64,000 bases of DNA from Chelydra serpentina (Eukaryota > Chordata > Testudines > Chelydridae). The notes beneath the pieces are model-generated. The model was given only the letters and a program-made list of their open reading frames with translations. It had not been told where the DNA came from and made no database searches. Of the stretch, positions 12,226 through 25,351 are shown one piece after another (within the stretch, counting starts at the first letter, position 1; each line of letters begins with the position of its first letter). Location of the stretch: assembly GCA_037349315.1 (NCBI GenBank), contig JBAIAC010000033.1, forward strand, positions 23,640,001 to 23,704,000, read 5' to 3'. The translations under genes and the position numbers were made by a program.

Positions 12226-14867
12226 ATCCTAAGTTGGCTCTTAATTAGCTTCTTTACATTTAAAGCTCTTTGATGTTCCTGAATAAAGGCCATACACTTC
12301 CTTTGACCCATGCTCAGGAGTTCTATGCACAGACCAAGCTAGTATACGAACTTAAGGGTACATTTTAAAGGATTCACACATTAAATACCGAGTTTTAAAA
12401 CACATTGAGTTCCATTTGTCCATACTATTTTTCAAATAAATAGTTTATTTTGCAGACTTGGGAAAGGCGGTCCCTGGATAATTCGGGATTTGATTCTCAT
12501 TTTCACTAAGGATCCTTACACAACTCTGGCAGGGTAAAGAACTCTCAACGTGAACATAAATTACATTTACACCTACTTCAAGGCCCCTTTACACGCTCAG
12601 GATTCAAAGGTGTCTTAATGTTAGTAAGAATCAGGCCCATAAAACAGTTAAGTTAAAAAGTAATACCTTTAGTAGAACAAACATAACTACAATCTATAAC
12701 AAAGATAATTACAATCTCTGTTCTATTACAACTACGCATCCCACGCTGCCTGAAGAATATTCATCTCCGGACATAAAAGAAAGACATTAACACACGAATG
12801 CACCAAGGATAAAATAAAACACCAATATAGAAACAGAGCTACTGAGGCATGGTGTAGGGTTCTTGGTTTTGTTCTCACTGCTGTGTTTATGTTCAATGGA
12901 AGTCTCTCTCAAGTACTGAATTTAGTCGTCATCTGAAGGCATAAAGCAGTTTAAAAACACACACAGGGACAAAGTCTGGCTTCCTGTTGTGAAAATGGAG
13001 GTAACTGTATCCTGAAAAAGAAGGACCAAGCATATGTACTTAAAAGCTTTGTACACTGACAAATAAAATTCTGGAGTCAGGCTATTAGTAGAGGCCAGGC
13101 TCCAAAAACATATAAAAAATCCTGTGCAAGTGCACACTGTATTTCCTCAAAGAGGCAAAAAGTAGTCCACCTGGGGATTGTGTGCAATCTGCAGGAGATG
13201 TTAAGCAGACTCCATTATCCCTTCCCCCTACAATGCTGTGAACAATAATCTGAAAATAGAATTGTACACAGGAAAAACAAATGTAAAAGCCACGATGGAC
13301 AATGAACGATTATTGTTAATACAACAATATCACTTATTTTGAACTGCACACTCCCCCACCAATACTTTAAAAAAATATAATGAGGCACCTCTGCCTTGAG
13401 GTGTTTATGGGATTAATTTGCAGAGATGCTGAGGACCTGCTTTTCCCCCACTGACTTTAATAGGATTTAAGGGTGCTTAGCTCCTCTGACAACTTTTATT
13501 TTTGGCCTAAATATGTATTTAAGCTCTTAAATGTAGGCAGTCAGGTTGGATAATGTTGGCTGGAGGCTCTCATTTTTATAATGGATGTTTTCAATCTAAA
13601 AATCACATTTTTAAGGTATTTTCCCTCAGTTTCAATAGCTTTCTTATAGTTTCCTTAAAGACACAGTATACCACGAAAGAAGGCAAAAGCTATGCAGCTG
13701 GATGGTTTCCATTTCTCATAACCTTTTTGCTGATGTGTTCAATAACACTTTCCCTTTTTGGAACTTGGTTCAGGTCCACGACTGCCCAAATAAACCCAAA
13801 GCAACACAAACAATCTCCAAAATTAAACCTAGCAAAGAAATGCCATTCCTGACTGAACTCAGTATTGGCAACTGTTCTAAAATTCACTTTTTTGTTTGTT
13901 TGTCTGTTTTGTTTGCGAGGTGGATTACATTAAGTCCATGCAACACAGTGGAAAATTTATTAGCCTGGGTTATCCCACAAGACACACTATGCATAAAAAA
14001 ATATAACTGCCTGGAATTAATCAGTACATGACCCAGTGAATTGCTAACCCTTCCCAAAGCTTCTAGAGCAAAAAAAGATGCCAAAAATGATTACCTGCTC
14101 AAAGTAATTTAGCTGCTATTATTGGTAGGATTCCATGCAATGTATTTTTGTTCTGGATGGAAATTGTTTTCCCTACTCTCTTGCTGATGGTTATAAAAAA
14201 TGCCATTTTACGCCGCCGTGAATATGCGTAGGGGATCTGTACTTCCCCTATAATATGTTCCCTATTAAATGTACTCAGATTTTATAAGAATAGGTAAACA
14301 AGCTATATGCACTGGTCCCATCACTACTTCATCTAACTCTTAACACAATGTGATTTGTTAGAATCTGCAGTTGCCTAAAAATTAGTAATTCCAAAAGCAT
14401 TCCAAAAATTTGTACCCAGGAGAAAGGCTATGAAACTGGCCTATTAATAACATCAACAGAATAAACACACATTATTCACATTCTTACATGTAGTCATTAG
14501 AAAACGTTATTTCTCAACACCAAAACATGTGCTGCTACTAATAAACAAATGTAGCACTACACTTGTCCCAATTAACATCAACAACTTACAGAACTAAACA
14601 TGAAAATGAATCACAAATAGAACACTGTGAAACCAGAGGCCATGCTTAATTTAACAGTATCACTGTGTGCTAACAAGCAGTTTCCCATAAGGTAAAGGCA
14701 TGTGTTTAAGCAGACATAAGGAAGTGACTTTTTAAACAGTCCCTGATGAATTTCCAACTTGGTCCTAACAACGGAATGCCATTATCTCCTGTCCTTCTGC
14801 AACCCCACAGCCCTGTACTCCATGTGTATGTATAGGTGCAGAATAATGACTTGTGGATTTGTGGTTT

Positions 14868-15225
14868 CACAATATCAGGGGTTCTCAAACTTCATTGCAC
14901 CACGACCCCCTTCTGACAACAAAAATTACTACAGGACCCCAGGATGGGGGGCCGAAGCCTGAGCCCACCCAAGCCCCGCCACCCCGGGGGCGGGCAAAAC
15001 CAAAGCCCCACCTCCCCAGGCCCGGCCAGGGGGCCAAAGCCAAAGGGCTTCAGCCCCAGGCAGGGGGCCTGTAACCTGAGCCCTGCTGCCCAGGGCTGAA
15101 GTCCTCGGGCTTGGGCTTTGGCCCTGGGCCTCAGCAAGTCTAAACCAGCCCTAGCAACCCCATTAAAACAGGGTTGCACCCACTTTGGGGTCCTGACCCA
15201 CAATTTGAGAACTGCTGCACTATAT
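14868..15225. mobile_element. Non-autonomous hAT element
   Basis: The element is 14876-15217 (342 bp), with ends CAGGGGTTCTCAAACTTC and CAATTTGAGAACTGCTG. The 8-bp duplications are cacaatat (14868-14875) and cactatat (15218-15225), one mismatch. The GC-rich interior has repeated gccccngg blocks and no transposase frame. Confidence 0.88.
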
Positions 15226-18200
15226 TAAACTGAAAGAGAGATATTTTATGATTAATCATAACAGTGGAATTAAAACGGACACGGTGTACCATTGCATGGC
15301 TACACATTATTTTATACCTCATGTGCATGGCACTTTAAAAGATAATACCTCTTGAATAGGTGTATTCAGGAATCTAAGTCCGCAAAAAAACAAAAAGGAC
15401 CCAAAAAAATTTCAGTGGGTCTTAAAATTGGGGGGAGGAGGGGGTGAGTATTTGTGAAAAATTCCAAAGAGTGAGTCATTTTTTTATAAGTATTAACAAT
15501 TACAGTGTTGTAAAGAGTATTCAAGCAACTATTTTTTGTTTTGTTTTGTTAAAAGGAACAGTTTTGCACAAACTTTTCGATTCAGGCCAAAATTTTAAAA
15601 TAACCTAACTACTTTGGCATTTTGTGGCTAAGTAGTTACTGTAAGTCTGACTTGGAAGACTAGAAATGAAGCAATAATTGCAAGACAAAAAGCTAAAGAC
15701 AAAACCAACCCCCCCTCCCCCCCAAAAAAAACCATCACCCAAGAGAAATACAGAATTCTGTATTATTTGAAACTTTGTTTACTAGGATTGTCAATCTTTA
15801 AGTGCCCTAAGGTACCCAGCTAACCCTTCTGATGACAATGACTTCCCTGCAATTTCCCTTTGGAAAAAACATTGGTCTTGGATTTGATTTATTCTTTACA
15901 AAACCAGTAACATGCTGACATACTGTAGTTTCTCTCAACTAAATATTTTCCATCCACTGCTTTGTGATGAATAAAACTATTAGGAAAACATCACATGGAC
16001 TACATAAAACTCATTTCCTTCCAGGAATATGATGCTGTAATTGAAAAAAGGCAAATGCTTGTTTTAAATTAAATTTAAAAATAACAGATTGGAAAAAAGT
16101 AGAATTGGTATATTTTGTACATTTGGTTATTAGTTACAACACTTCTCATGCAATCAGAAGCACAGGTTCTTATAGTCAGTTGGCAGCAGACAAAACAAAT
16201 GTAGGATCAAAGTCTGGAATGGGTACTCAACTAGTTTCAAATAGTGAGTCTTTTCCCCATATTGAAAATATTTAAGCACTGTATTTCATTGTTTAATATA
16301 ATGTACCTCACATACAATAAACAAATAATATAACTCCCTGGAAAAGAGAGTCTGGATTTTCCAAAACCAACTTTTTCATTTAGTTTTTGACAAATGACTA
16401 GTTTTGAGAAATTTACCCCCTGTGGAGACAGTCTGCACAAGGCCAATATACCACTTGCTCCTAAAAACAGATTCACATTTCCCCTACAGTTACTTACCCA
16501 CAAGCAAAGACTGATGGCCAGGTTATGTACTTTGTGATCCTACCCAGTTTAGGGGTGAGATGGTGCTGCATTGTCCCATGGGGAGCCCTAGTTAGAACTA
16601 TCATGTTCCCCCTACTCCCAGAGAGCATATGGAGTTTGCAAGCTGCCCCACACCTTGGGACTTACAGCCTGCACCTCTTAATGTACCTGGCCACCTTTCC
16701 AAGAAAGTGTGAAGAGGGCGGGTGTAGGGCCATAGCTTTGCCTTCTCCTGGAGGTGCCCACATGCAAGGACTATGGAAGTCCCCAGCTCTTGTGTGGGGT
16801 GCAGTGGGTACCTGCTGTCCTCTCCCCACACCCATGTAAGGGCTAGGGACAGTCTGACCCTGAGAGAATATGCAAGTCTAACTGTTCTTTGAAAGTAAAA
16901 AAAAATAAATATTTGGGGTCTGACAGACCATCTAGGCACAAGGGGAATATAGTTATTTCATGCTGGCAATCAACGCTTTATTTAGATAAAGCACCCCATT
17001 AACTTGAGAGGTGAGTTTTGCTCGAATGAAGACTGAAGAACCCAGGTGTCAGTGTGAACATTTCCTTTGTACTTTAGACAGCAGAGAACTTAGGTACCAA
17101 AATGTGACTCTTTGTTCCATGCTTCAGTCCCTAATAGTATAGTTCAGTAGGGTGCGGGTGCACCAGCGGTGCAAGGGAAGAGCTTTCATATTCTTTTAGG
17201 CTCTGACAGGTAATTAAATATTGGTTTCCCTTTCAATAAGTAAAGGTCCACATCATCATTTATATTCTGAGGACCAAATTCTCTGCTGGAAGTCAACAGA
17301 ATTAAACCAGAAGTGAATTTGGTCCTGTATTTTTAATAGAGGGATCCACATCTAACCCCCTTCCCCCATTCCCTACCAAATGTAGGGAAACTTAGCACTA
17401 GTTAGCAACATCATGGACAGTCTCAGGAGAAGGATGGAATGAACCTGGGAGTCTAAACTAACTGGTCCTCCAGGCCTGTGCTGAGGCACATTAACAGGGC
17501 AGCGCCAGAGAACCGTGTCCTACTGTTGCTCAATGCTGTTCTCATTGTGTGGCTAAAGAGAGCAGTAATGTGTTGCCAATATACTATCCCGGGACTTCTG
17601 AAAATAATAATCATCATCATCATCAGCTCTTTCCCCTTGTCCTGTGATAAATCCCAAGTCCCAGGAGTGCAGGTATTTCCAGACAAGGGGGGTGAAAACG
17701 TTTCAATTATTTTCTCATTGAAACTAAAATGCTCTCTCATAACCAGAACCCAAAAGGGAGGCAATGCCAGCGGGCAAACAAATCTATACTAAGTATGTTT
17801 GCAAGAAATGTTTATATTTTGTTCCAGAAAATTCTATTTAAATTGACAGCATAGCGGAGAGTCCAGCTTATGAAATCTGAAGGGAGTAGAGGGGCCTTTA
17901 TTAGAGTATCCATATGGCAAAGTGTATGAAAATCATCCTTTCCCCCATAATATTTTAGGAACACATCATTTGGCGCAAACGCGTTTATTCTAAAGGCTCA
18001 AGAAAGCACGCAACAGATAGATGTTTGCTGCTCTCAAAACGTGGTTTTAACTCAAGTAATTTCTTTACAAGGTAGAGGAACTTTAACAAATTCAATTTCC
18101 TCTACATTTAAGTTACTAGCTTATTTTGCAAATTATAAAATTTCTAATGGTAATATGCTAATACATGCAGTTACATTGCCACAGACTACCCAAAACCTAT

Positions 18201-19685
18201 CTAGGGGCCAAATTCTGCCCTCAGATACATCCAAAAGTCAACAAGTTGCATGATACCCTCCAGCACAAAAGAGTACAAGGCAGGACACAGACTAAGCACG
18301 CAAAATTTACCATGTGGAAAAGGAAACCTTATTGTAAACAATATGACCTGAAAAAGACAACACAGCATATGCTGTTGGTCTGAGCAGTTGGAGTGTGGTT
18401 AAAAACAAGACTGTAAGATCACATAAAAGGCAAATGAAATCCCATTTAAAAATGTTAGACGCCAACACATCTCCTGGATTACAGCACCTTGCTCACTTCC
18501 TCAAAGAGCGGTAACTACATGTTGCATTGTTGTTAGGTTACTTTAAGCCATGAACAGCATTTGATTGCACTTTGCTCCATTGACCCTGCTTACATTCTAG
18601 GTTATCACTGTGGTCCACTTCAATGCGTGTTTTTCACCAGTGTAGGATCTGTAGTGATGGGTGCCAATTAACCATCTTTACCACCCAAGTAACCAATGTA
18701 TCCCATTAAGCATGACTTGGTGTACTTCTCTGGGTATCCATTTTGTATATGACAATTTAATTCACTTGCATTTGAAAGTATCAGGAGAAAAACCTCTAAA
18801 AACTGAACTTTTCTTAAAGCAAAAAAGGACATGTTACAGGACTTAAGACTTCGGTTTACTTTGTCCGGAGATAAAAATGACTTTGAAACATTTTGATGGT
18901 CACGGTACACTAATTTACATTGTATGAGCTTTAGCAATCTTATTACTAGCAGTTGAGAATGCAAAGAGGGACTTTTACACTTCTTTGTGGTTCCAAAGTA
19001 TTGGCAGATGACATGTGGTCTGAATTATGCTTGTCTGAAGGCTGATGAAATTCCAAAAGGATGCATCATTTTAATTTTTGTACATCTCTCTCTCTCTCTG
19101 TGAGCGACTGAGATGATAAATTATATAACTGTTGAAAATATAAATCTGCACAGAATCCATACAAAATATAAAGCTGCAAGTTAAAATCTGCACAAACAAA
19201 CAATGTACAAATTTAGTTTAATGGGATTTTTGGCACTCCTAATCCCTGGAGTAGCCTGAATAATGTCTGCAGTATACTCAGCCTATAACCACAACAGGGC
19301 AAGATACTTCTTGTTCAACAGGAATTGACATATTAAAAAGAATATTAAAATATTCAAATCCTGCAAATGCTAAGGCCAGCCAAACTATCCTGTCATGATG
19401 TTGGACTGGTCTCCATTTAGTCTCCTTTTGTGTTCAGACTCTTCCCATCTGTAAATATTCTCATTTGTAATACTGAATTACATAGGTGAGTGGTTTTTTC
19501 ATTGCTGTTCAAAGCAGCATGTAAAGATTTATTTCCCAAAAACCCACATTCAAAACAAAATAACTTAATCAAGATGCAGAGATAGTAATATTCTCCACTC
19601 AGTAAATTACTTGTAAGTGAGTGTACACTTACCTAAACTGAAGCCAAAATTTTCAACACGGGTGTCTAAAACTAGGCACTGGCTT

Positions 19686-19775
19686 TGGCCAGTTTTTCCA
19701 GAGGTGCTGAGTACTTGCTGCTTCCACTGGCTTCAATGAGAGCTGCGGGTGCTCAAAACCTCTGAAAACCAAGCC
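19686..19775. repeat. Short palindrome, 'aggtgctgag' family
   Basis: The left arm is agaggtgctgagtacttgct; the right arm is gagctgcgggtgctcaaaac then ctctgaaaa. The spacer includes 'ctggcttcaatgag', a worn form of the acttcaatgggag core seen in many such hairpins. Confidence 0.6.
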
Positions 19776-20050
19776 ATTTTTATTTAGGCACCTACGTTTG
19801 AAAATCTTGGGCTATCCTTCTGTAGTCATATGGTAACCTCATTCTGAGTGTGCAACTCTTGTTGGATGACGGCTGATACTCTGCCAGTGTACATCAATGG
19901 CGGTTGTATGTGGAGAATCCGGGCAGTATATTGAAAGACTGAGGAGAATACGGATGCACATTAACAATGACACTGACTTTCTAATTTGCAGGAAAATGCT
20001 AGTGCTGCTTTCCAAACTGAGACGTACATGGACTAACCAGCTAAAATCAG

Positions 20051-20293
20051 TCTGATTCCATGTATCAAAGGGGTAGCCGTGTCAGTCTGGATCTGCAAGA
20101 GCGACAAAGAGTCCTGTAGCACCTTATAGGCTAACAGATATTGGAGCATAAGCTTTTGTGGACGAAGACCCACTTTCGTGGGCGAAGACCCACATGCATC
20201 TGACGAAGTGGGTCTTCGCCCACAAAAGTTTATGCTCCAATATATCTGTCAGTCTATAAGGTGCTACAGGACTCTGTCGCTCTGATTCCATGT
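20051..20293. mobile_element. Hairpin repeat, 'gtgggtcttcgcccac' family, with 13-bp direct repeats
   Basis: The insert is 20064-20280 (217 bp). The left arm runs gagcgacaaagagtcctgta to 'ggagcataagcttttgtgg'. The right arm is its near-perfect reverse complement, ending aggactctgtcgctc. A perfect 13-bp direct repeat tctgattccatgt flanks it (20051-20063 and 20281-20293). The left side carries an extra terminus, aaaggggtagccgtgtcagt, with no counterpart on the right, so the right end is truncated yet still immediately followed by the direct repeat. Confidence 0.85.
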
Positions 20294-20805
20294 GACTGCT
20301 CTATGTTTTAAACTTGATTTAATTCAAAGAGTGAGGTCAGTTTTTCTGTACCTCTCAGCAATGCTAACTTTAGAATATCATAATATAACCTCATGAATCA
20401 GGGCATCACCTGTAAACCACAGGGAGAAAATTTGGTCAGGTGTTTTATGGGTTCTTTCCACCTTCCTCTGAAACATCCTGTGTAGGAAACAGGATATTGA
20501 TGGCCCGTTGGCCAGATCTGGTATGCCAAACTGAACAAGTGTAGTAAATAAAAGTTGCACAAGTGAGTTGAACACAATGAGCTACCTGGTTGAGATTATC
20601 AATTTATCAGACTGGGGCTTGGATTTTCAAAGAAGTCTATGGAAGATAGGTACATAAATCACACTGCACTTAGGCTCCTAACTCCCTTTGTATCCTTTGA
20701 TAATCCAGCCACAGGTGTCTAACTAGCAAGTTGGTCAATAGATTCTAGAGATCAGTTTGGTCTTGTACATAGTACTATCTATATTGCCCTTAATGGAACT
20801 TTTAC

Positions 20806-20891
20806 CTGCTGGTGGCCAGGCCTTGATATATCCAGTGCAGTGGACTACTGAATACTGTGCTTCTCCTTCTTTTACTGGGCCTAGGCCATTC
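20806..20891 (-). CDS. ARNT2: ARNT2 exon (window exon 6): PAS-A end
   Basis: This 86-nt exon is separated from the previous one by only 420 bp. It encodes [20 protein letters not shown] and then YIKAWPPA plus the first base of Gly. The [13 protein letters not shown] strand closes the PAS-A fold. The acceptor is tatag and the donor is GCAG|gtaaaa. AQYSVVHC has Ser where I recall Ala in mammalian ARNT2 (and VV in ARNT1), so the orthology call is unaffected. Confidence 0.96.
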
Positions 20892-21311
20892 CTATACAAG
20901 AAGAAACAATAATATTAATAAAATGTTTGATATCCAATAGAACTTTATACTAGTACCAATTTTTTACCAATTACACTAGTAATGATACTTAATACATCTC
21001 TTACATAATGTTCAACAGCTCAAGTGCTGTATAAGCCATATCTAATTATAGCTAAGTATCATTTTACAGATGAGGTAAACTAAGGTACACCCTAAGGAGT
21101 CCATGACAGAGGCAGGATTAGAACTCAGTGGTGAGCGCCCAGTACTGTGCTCACTCCACTCTGATGTAATCTCATGCTATTTGTGAAGCGTGAGTCACAT
21201 TCTGATATACAAAGACTTGTTCAGGTAAAACTGGGAGATTTAGCGCTAGTGAAATGGACAACTAGAAAAGTTAATTATGACTTACTGTAGTGGCAACTGA
21301 AACAAACTCAC
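20892..21311 (-). other. ARNT2: Intron between exons 5 and 6 (420 bp)
   Basis: This is the shortest intron of the window. Its downstream half, 21000-21185, is an L2-like old repeat (cattttacagatgaggtaaa, aggcaggattagaactcag). Confidence 0.75.
21000..21185 (+). repeat. L2-like old repeat
   Basis: It shows 'cattttacagatgaggtaaa', then a degraded cttgcccaagg region, then 'aggcaggattagaactcag' and a 'gctcactccactctgatg' tail, in the order of L2-type 3' ends. It occupies almost half of the 420-bp intron. Confidence 0.55.
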
Positions 21312-21377
21312 CTGTATCTTTTTCGCATGGTGGTTATTCTGTTCAGAGGTAAATGATCCAAAGGGGCATTTCCACAC
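21312..21377 (-). CDS. ARNT2: ARNT2 exon (window exon 5): PAS-A loop
   Basis: This 66-nt exon encodes the split Arg and then CGNAPLDHLPLNRITTMRKR, Tyr and a split Arg. It is the variable loop of PAS-A. The CGNAPLDHLPLNR wording is ARNT2-specific; ARNT1 has a different CGSSSVDP-type loop as I recall it. The acceptor is tttttag and the donor is ACAG|gtgagt. The residue before the final Arg is Tyr (codon TAC), where I remember Phe in human, a conservative aromatic change. Confidence 0.95.
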
Positions 21378-21515
21378 CTAAAAACAAGCCAGCATTTGAA
21401 AGATAATATAAATGCCTGGGGGAAAAAAATCCAATTTGAACCCCCTTTAAGGACATATATTCAAGTAATATTGCGTTTGTTTTTGATTGCATGTCTTAGA
21501 AAAGTATTTTCTGAG

Positions 21516-21808
21516 GGCTTGTCTACACTTACCGGGGGATTGACGGACAGTGATCAATGCATCGACAGTCGATTTAGCGGGTCTAGTGAAGACACACTAA
21601 ATCGACCGCAGATCGCTCTCCTGTCGACTCCTGTACTCCACCTGAATGAAAAGTGCAAGGGGAGTCAACGGGAGAGCGATCTGTGGTCGACATCGCGTAG
21701 TGTGGACCCTGAGGTAAGTAGATCTAAGTACGTCAACTTCAATTATGTTATTCACGTAAATGAAGTTGCGTAACTTAGATCGATCTCCCCCCGTAGTGTA
21801 GACAAGGC
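21516..21808. mobile_element. Fold-back MITE, 'gggcttgtctacact' family
   Basis: The ends are agggcttgtctacacttacc and ccgtagtgtagacaaggccc, with a series of internal inverted segments (gtcgatttagcggg / cactaaatcgac; gaagttgcgtaacttagat / atctaagtacgtcaacttc). The same family is nested in the LTR-like element at 54782-55074. I see no clear target duplication. Confidence 0.75.
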
Positions 21809-22391
21809 CCAAGAAGTTGCTATTACTATAACCCCCACGTTGGTTTTTGTTTGTTTGTTTTACTTTTTAGTGCCCCAACTATTTTCAAGATGTAAATAAT
21901 TAAAAAAACACTAAGAAAACTACTGGCTCACAAGAGAAAATCCTACATTTAAAATAAGGCTAAACAAGAAATACAAGAAGAAAACACAGCCCGAAGCAGA
22001 GAATCCCAGGATTGGTTTAAGCAGAAATGGGCTGCAGCAGATCACAAACATTTTAAAAAACAAGTACGAAAACTAGACAAACATACAATTTTGGCCCTCA
22101 GCTAAACCATCCAAAAATAATTCCAGCTTCCAGAGGATTTATTAGCAGAGAGAATTCACATACTATATACTTGTGTATTCACCAATTATTTACGTATTAG
22201 ACACTAGTCATTTGTATGTACACCTGTATATAACAATGCTGCCCCACATGTGGTATAACCCTTTCTTTTGGAATATAAGATATATCTACAAACCCTAAAC
22301 TACTTATGTACTATCCATGTAATGTCACAGAAATTTGTGTGTATATATTGGCCCAATATCGGATTACCTGCTACTTGTGTTACAAACAGAG

Positions 22392-22425
22392 CTAGCCCCC
22401 CCAAAAAAAAAAAAAAAAAAAAAAA
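22392..22425. repeat. Poly(A) tract
   Basis: An uninterrupted or nearly uninterrupted run of A preceded by C's sits just upstream of the tRNA-like repeat. It could be a decayed retroposon tail or slippage product. Confidence 0.8.
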
Positions 22426-22539
22426 GAGATTCTCCCATCTCACAAAACTTTCTGAGACTTCAAAGTTTCTCCCTGTTCTGCATCGGGATGAAACTGACTT
22501 TTCAAAGAAAAAAAAAATCGAAGTGAGACACCCACCTCC

Positions 22540-22925
22540 CTGCCAAGAATAGCCAATAGGCCAGTGGTTAGGTCACTCACCTTAGATGTGGGAGACCCCA
22601 GAACTTGAATCTGGGCTTTACGTGTGAATGTTTTGAACACTGGGCTAGGGTGTCAATCTCTTTCTCTGGCCCAATGAATTATTTCATTATTTATACAGAG
22701 TGGAACAGCTCCAACATGAAAGACAGGAAGATCCAACTGCCCGTTGGTTAGGGCACTAACCCGGAATATGGGAGAGTCAGGTTCAAGGCCCTGCTCCAAA
22801 TCAGGCAGAGCAGGGTCTAGAACTTTAGTCTCCCACATCCCAGAAGAGTGTCCCAACTACTGGGATATTAGCTATTCTGGTCTGTGGCTCACTCTCTCTC
22901 ACCCTCCCTCTAACATTCCATCCTG
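22540..22925. repeat. tRNA-like SINE with inverted promoter-like modules
   Basis: Module 1 (22553-22620) has A-box-like 'cagtggttaggtcactcac' and B-box-like 'agaacttgaatc'. Module 2 (22740-22795) has gttggttagggcactaaccc and 'caggttcaaggcc'. Module 3 (22800-22866) is the reverse complement type (ctagaactttagtctcccac then agtgtcccaactactggg). Modules 2 and 3 therefore face each other. The intervening 'atttatacagagtggaacag' and flanking 'agctattctgg' recur at the ends. I infer a tRNA-derived family arranged as a palindrome. Confidence 0.6.
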
Positions 22926-25248
22926 GAGTTGAGGAACTTGACAGAAATGTTATCAAAACTAGCACATTCCTACAGAAATTTTTGGTTTTGACGAATTGGC
23001 ATTTTCCAATAAAAAAACATTTTGTCAAAAAACTCCTGACCTTATCTAGTTCCAGCTGACTTGTGCTGAAGTCAGCCTTGACTACCTAATACCTGGCTAA
23101 CAGCTGTTAATGATGCCAAGTAACTTTCTGTTTACAACTTTGATCTGCATACCAGAGTATATTTATTTGTATTTCAAATTGTGTGTCTAACCACCCATTT
23201 AATTGTGCATCCATATGCAATTATCCATTTGAAGCCAAATGAATGGCTTGAAAAGACAAAGTTGAGTTTATTTTCATTAAAAAAGAGGAACTATAGGGCA
23301 AAGAAAGAAGAAATCATGCAGCAAACATGGCAACCTCAAATAATTCACAATATTTGAGGATGTATTGGGGTTCAGGTACAAAGACTCTCTTCCCACTAAG
23401 ATTTTTTTACTAGTCACTGCCAGGAAGTAGGAAGAGAAAGAAATAGTAAAAAAAAGTTTAGATTTAGACACACAATGGGACTACACACGCCTGTAAGGTT
23501 ACTCACACACATTAGTGTTTGCAGGATCAAGGCCTTATAAGTAACTGTGATTTGGATGGCTGTTTCGAAAAGCTGAGGAACAATTGTAAACTGGATATTA
23601 GGTCTGGCTCCTGTCTGCTCAAAGACCTCCTCACATGATCAGTAAACATGGGCCAGAGGATAAAGAGGTGCATCCTAAATGACGAACAGCAGACTGAATA
23701 CTCTTACTGAGTCAATATTTGCCTGAATGAATGAATTTTATATAGTTACAAATTAATAATAGAAGAAAATATTCTTAGAGGACATGAGAGAACGTGTGTA
23801 TGATACTGGTTCCATCATTCCAAAGCACAAACATGATTCCTGTTGCTTAGCCCTATAATAATGGGGCTAAGTTGCAGCTTGGAGCATTGTGGAGCACTGG
23901 GCGAAGAGGGTGGTATGACAGTGCCTTAAAGGAATCATGCAGGGGTTTTGCTATACTGAAAGGAATGCTGGGGCCTGCTCTTCCTCCTTGTTCAGCAGCC
24001 TCCTGTCCTATCACTCTGCTGCCATTTGCCCCTTGTTTGGACAGTGCTACCACCACAGCTAGAATCTCCCTGTTCTGCTTCTCAATGCAAGTAGCCAAAT
24101 TAGAGCTGCCGCCTGTGTAGATCAGCAGGGGTGGTAGAGTTTCTTCACCCCTCCACAGGACCCATGTAGGACCAGCCATAATATGGTCTATAGTAAGTAA
24201 GTGACTGTTACATTTATACCACTACTACTACGACACTTCCAAAGCACCCTCAAATTGAAGGATCTCAAGGAGCTTCACACACCTGAATTGATTAGATTTA
24301 ATAATAATATTTAATCAGGATGTGTGTCACTTTACATCTTCAAAGCATTATGCACATACAAATTAATCAAACAGGCTGGTCTTGGGCTTGATTTGACCTT
24401 CAAACCTTTTGGTTTGTTTGTGTTTTTGCATAATTTATTCCCAGCGTACAAACTGGAAACAGGCAGCACATGCGATGGTGTGCTTGTCCCCCTCAAAGTC
24501 CCATTGATGGACCTTACACCACATGATATCTACTTAATGTTGTTATTACAACTATTCATTTCTATTACAGGGACACCAAGAGGCCACATTCAGGATGAGG
24601 CTCCCTTGTGCAGGTGGCTCCCGTTAATCATTTTCTTGCGTGTTATTTGGCAAACAAACATCAGAACAGTCACAGACACTTACCAGAAGTATGAAAATTG
24701 TGAAATAACTTCGCCCTCTTCAGCCCCCCCAGATCTAACGTTTACTCATGTATTTAGAATTAACTAGTTGATCACTGGTTAATTTTCACATAGCTGGCTA
24801 ACTCTGTAACTAAATTCCTGCTTGTCTTCAACCTATTTTTAATATTACTGGTTTGTTGGGGGAAAAAACAAAACAAAACAAAAAATGAACCCTCAGAGCC
24901 AAGTTTCCAGTCTACTTTTGAAGGCTTCTTTCCAGAAGTATTGATTTAAATAATCAAACTTTAAGAGACAATGGCTTACATTCCAGTGGTTAAGATGGTC
25001 TGAGGCTCTCTGGAAAAGCGCACAATACAACACACTAGTACATATATGATTTAATGACTTACTTGTTAATTACAGGAATTGCAGATTGCAAATTGACACT
25101 AGATACAAAAGCAAGCATACTGAAAATGTCCAATCAGCATATGACAATACATCTCATATTTTTAAACCAGGTCAAACCTCACAAAATGGCCCAAAATCTT
25201 GAGGTCTGAGAAGGGATAAGAGTATTGAAGGAATAGAGAATTGTGTAC

Positions 25249-25351
25249 CTCATTCTGCAAATGAAGGAACGCCTTGATCCCATACACATCCTCATTGAGG
25301 ACTGCTGACCTTCCTTCTTTACTGTTCCAGTCTTCAAGTCCAAAATTCGCC
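25249..25351 (-). CDS. ARNT2: ARNT2 exon (window exon 4): PAS-A, second part
   Basis: This 103-nt exon contributes two bases of a split Gly codon, 33 codons ([16 protein letters not shown], then [17 protein letters not shown]) and two bases of the next Arg. These residues are invariant between ARNT and ARNT2 as I remember them, so the exon on its own is not paralogue-diagnostic; its neighbours are. The acceptor is tttctag and the donor is GAG|gtacac. It lies about 26.5 kb downstream of the previous exon, across the largest intron of the window. Confidence 0.97.

Larger units (their letters stand above)
10293..20805 (-). other. ARNT2: Intron between exons 6 and 7 (10513 bp)
   Basis: It holds hAT elements at 10455-10781 and 14876-15217, an L2-like repeat split by a hairpin repeat (11880-12225), the second hairpin-family member at 20064-20280, and short palindromes around 17270, 19690 and 20611. 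The GC-richer stretch 16515-16870 and the region 17340-19640 hold nothing I can identify. Confidence 0.75.
21378..25248 (-). other. ARNT2: Intron between exons 4 and 5 (3871 bp)
   Basis: It contains a fold-back MITE (21516-21808), a tRNA-like inverted SINE (22540-22925) and low-complexity A tracts (22392-22423). The interval 23860-24180 is GC-richer but unidentified; the rest shows nothing. Confidence 0.75.

Noticed and set aside
24324..24767. Open frame of about 147 codons on the plus strand
   Set aside because: It is antisense to ARNT2 and intronic, with no domain, signal peptide or homology that I recognise.
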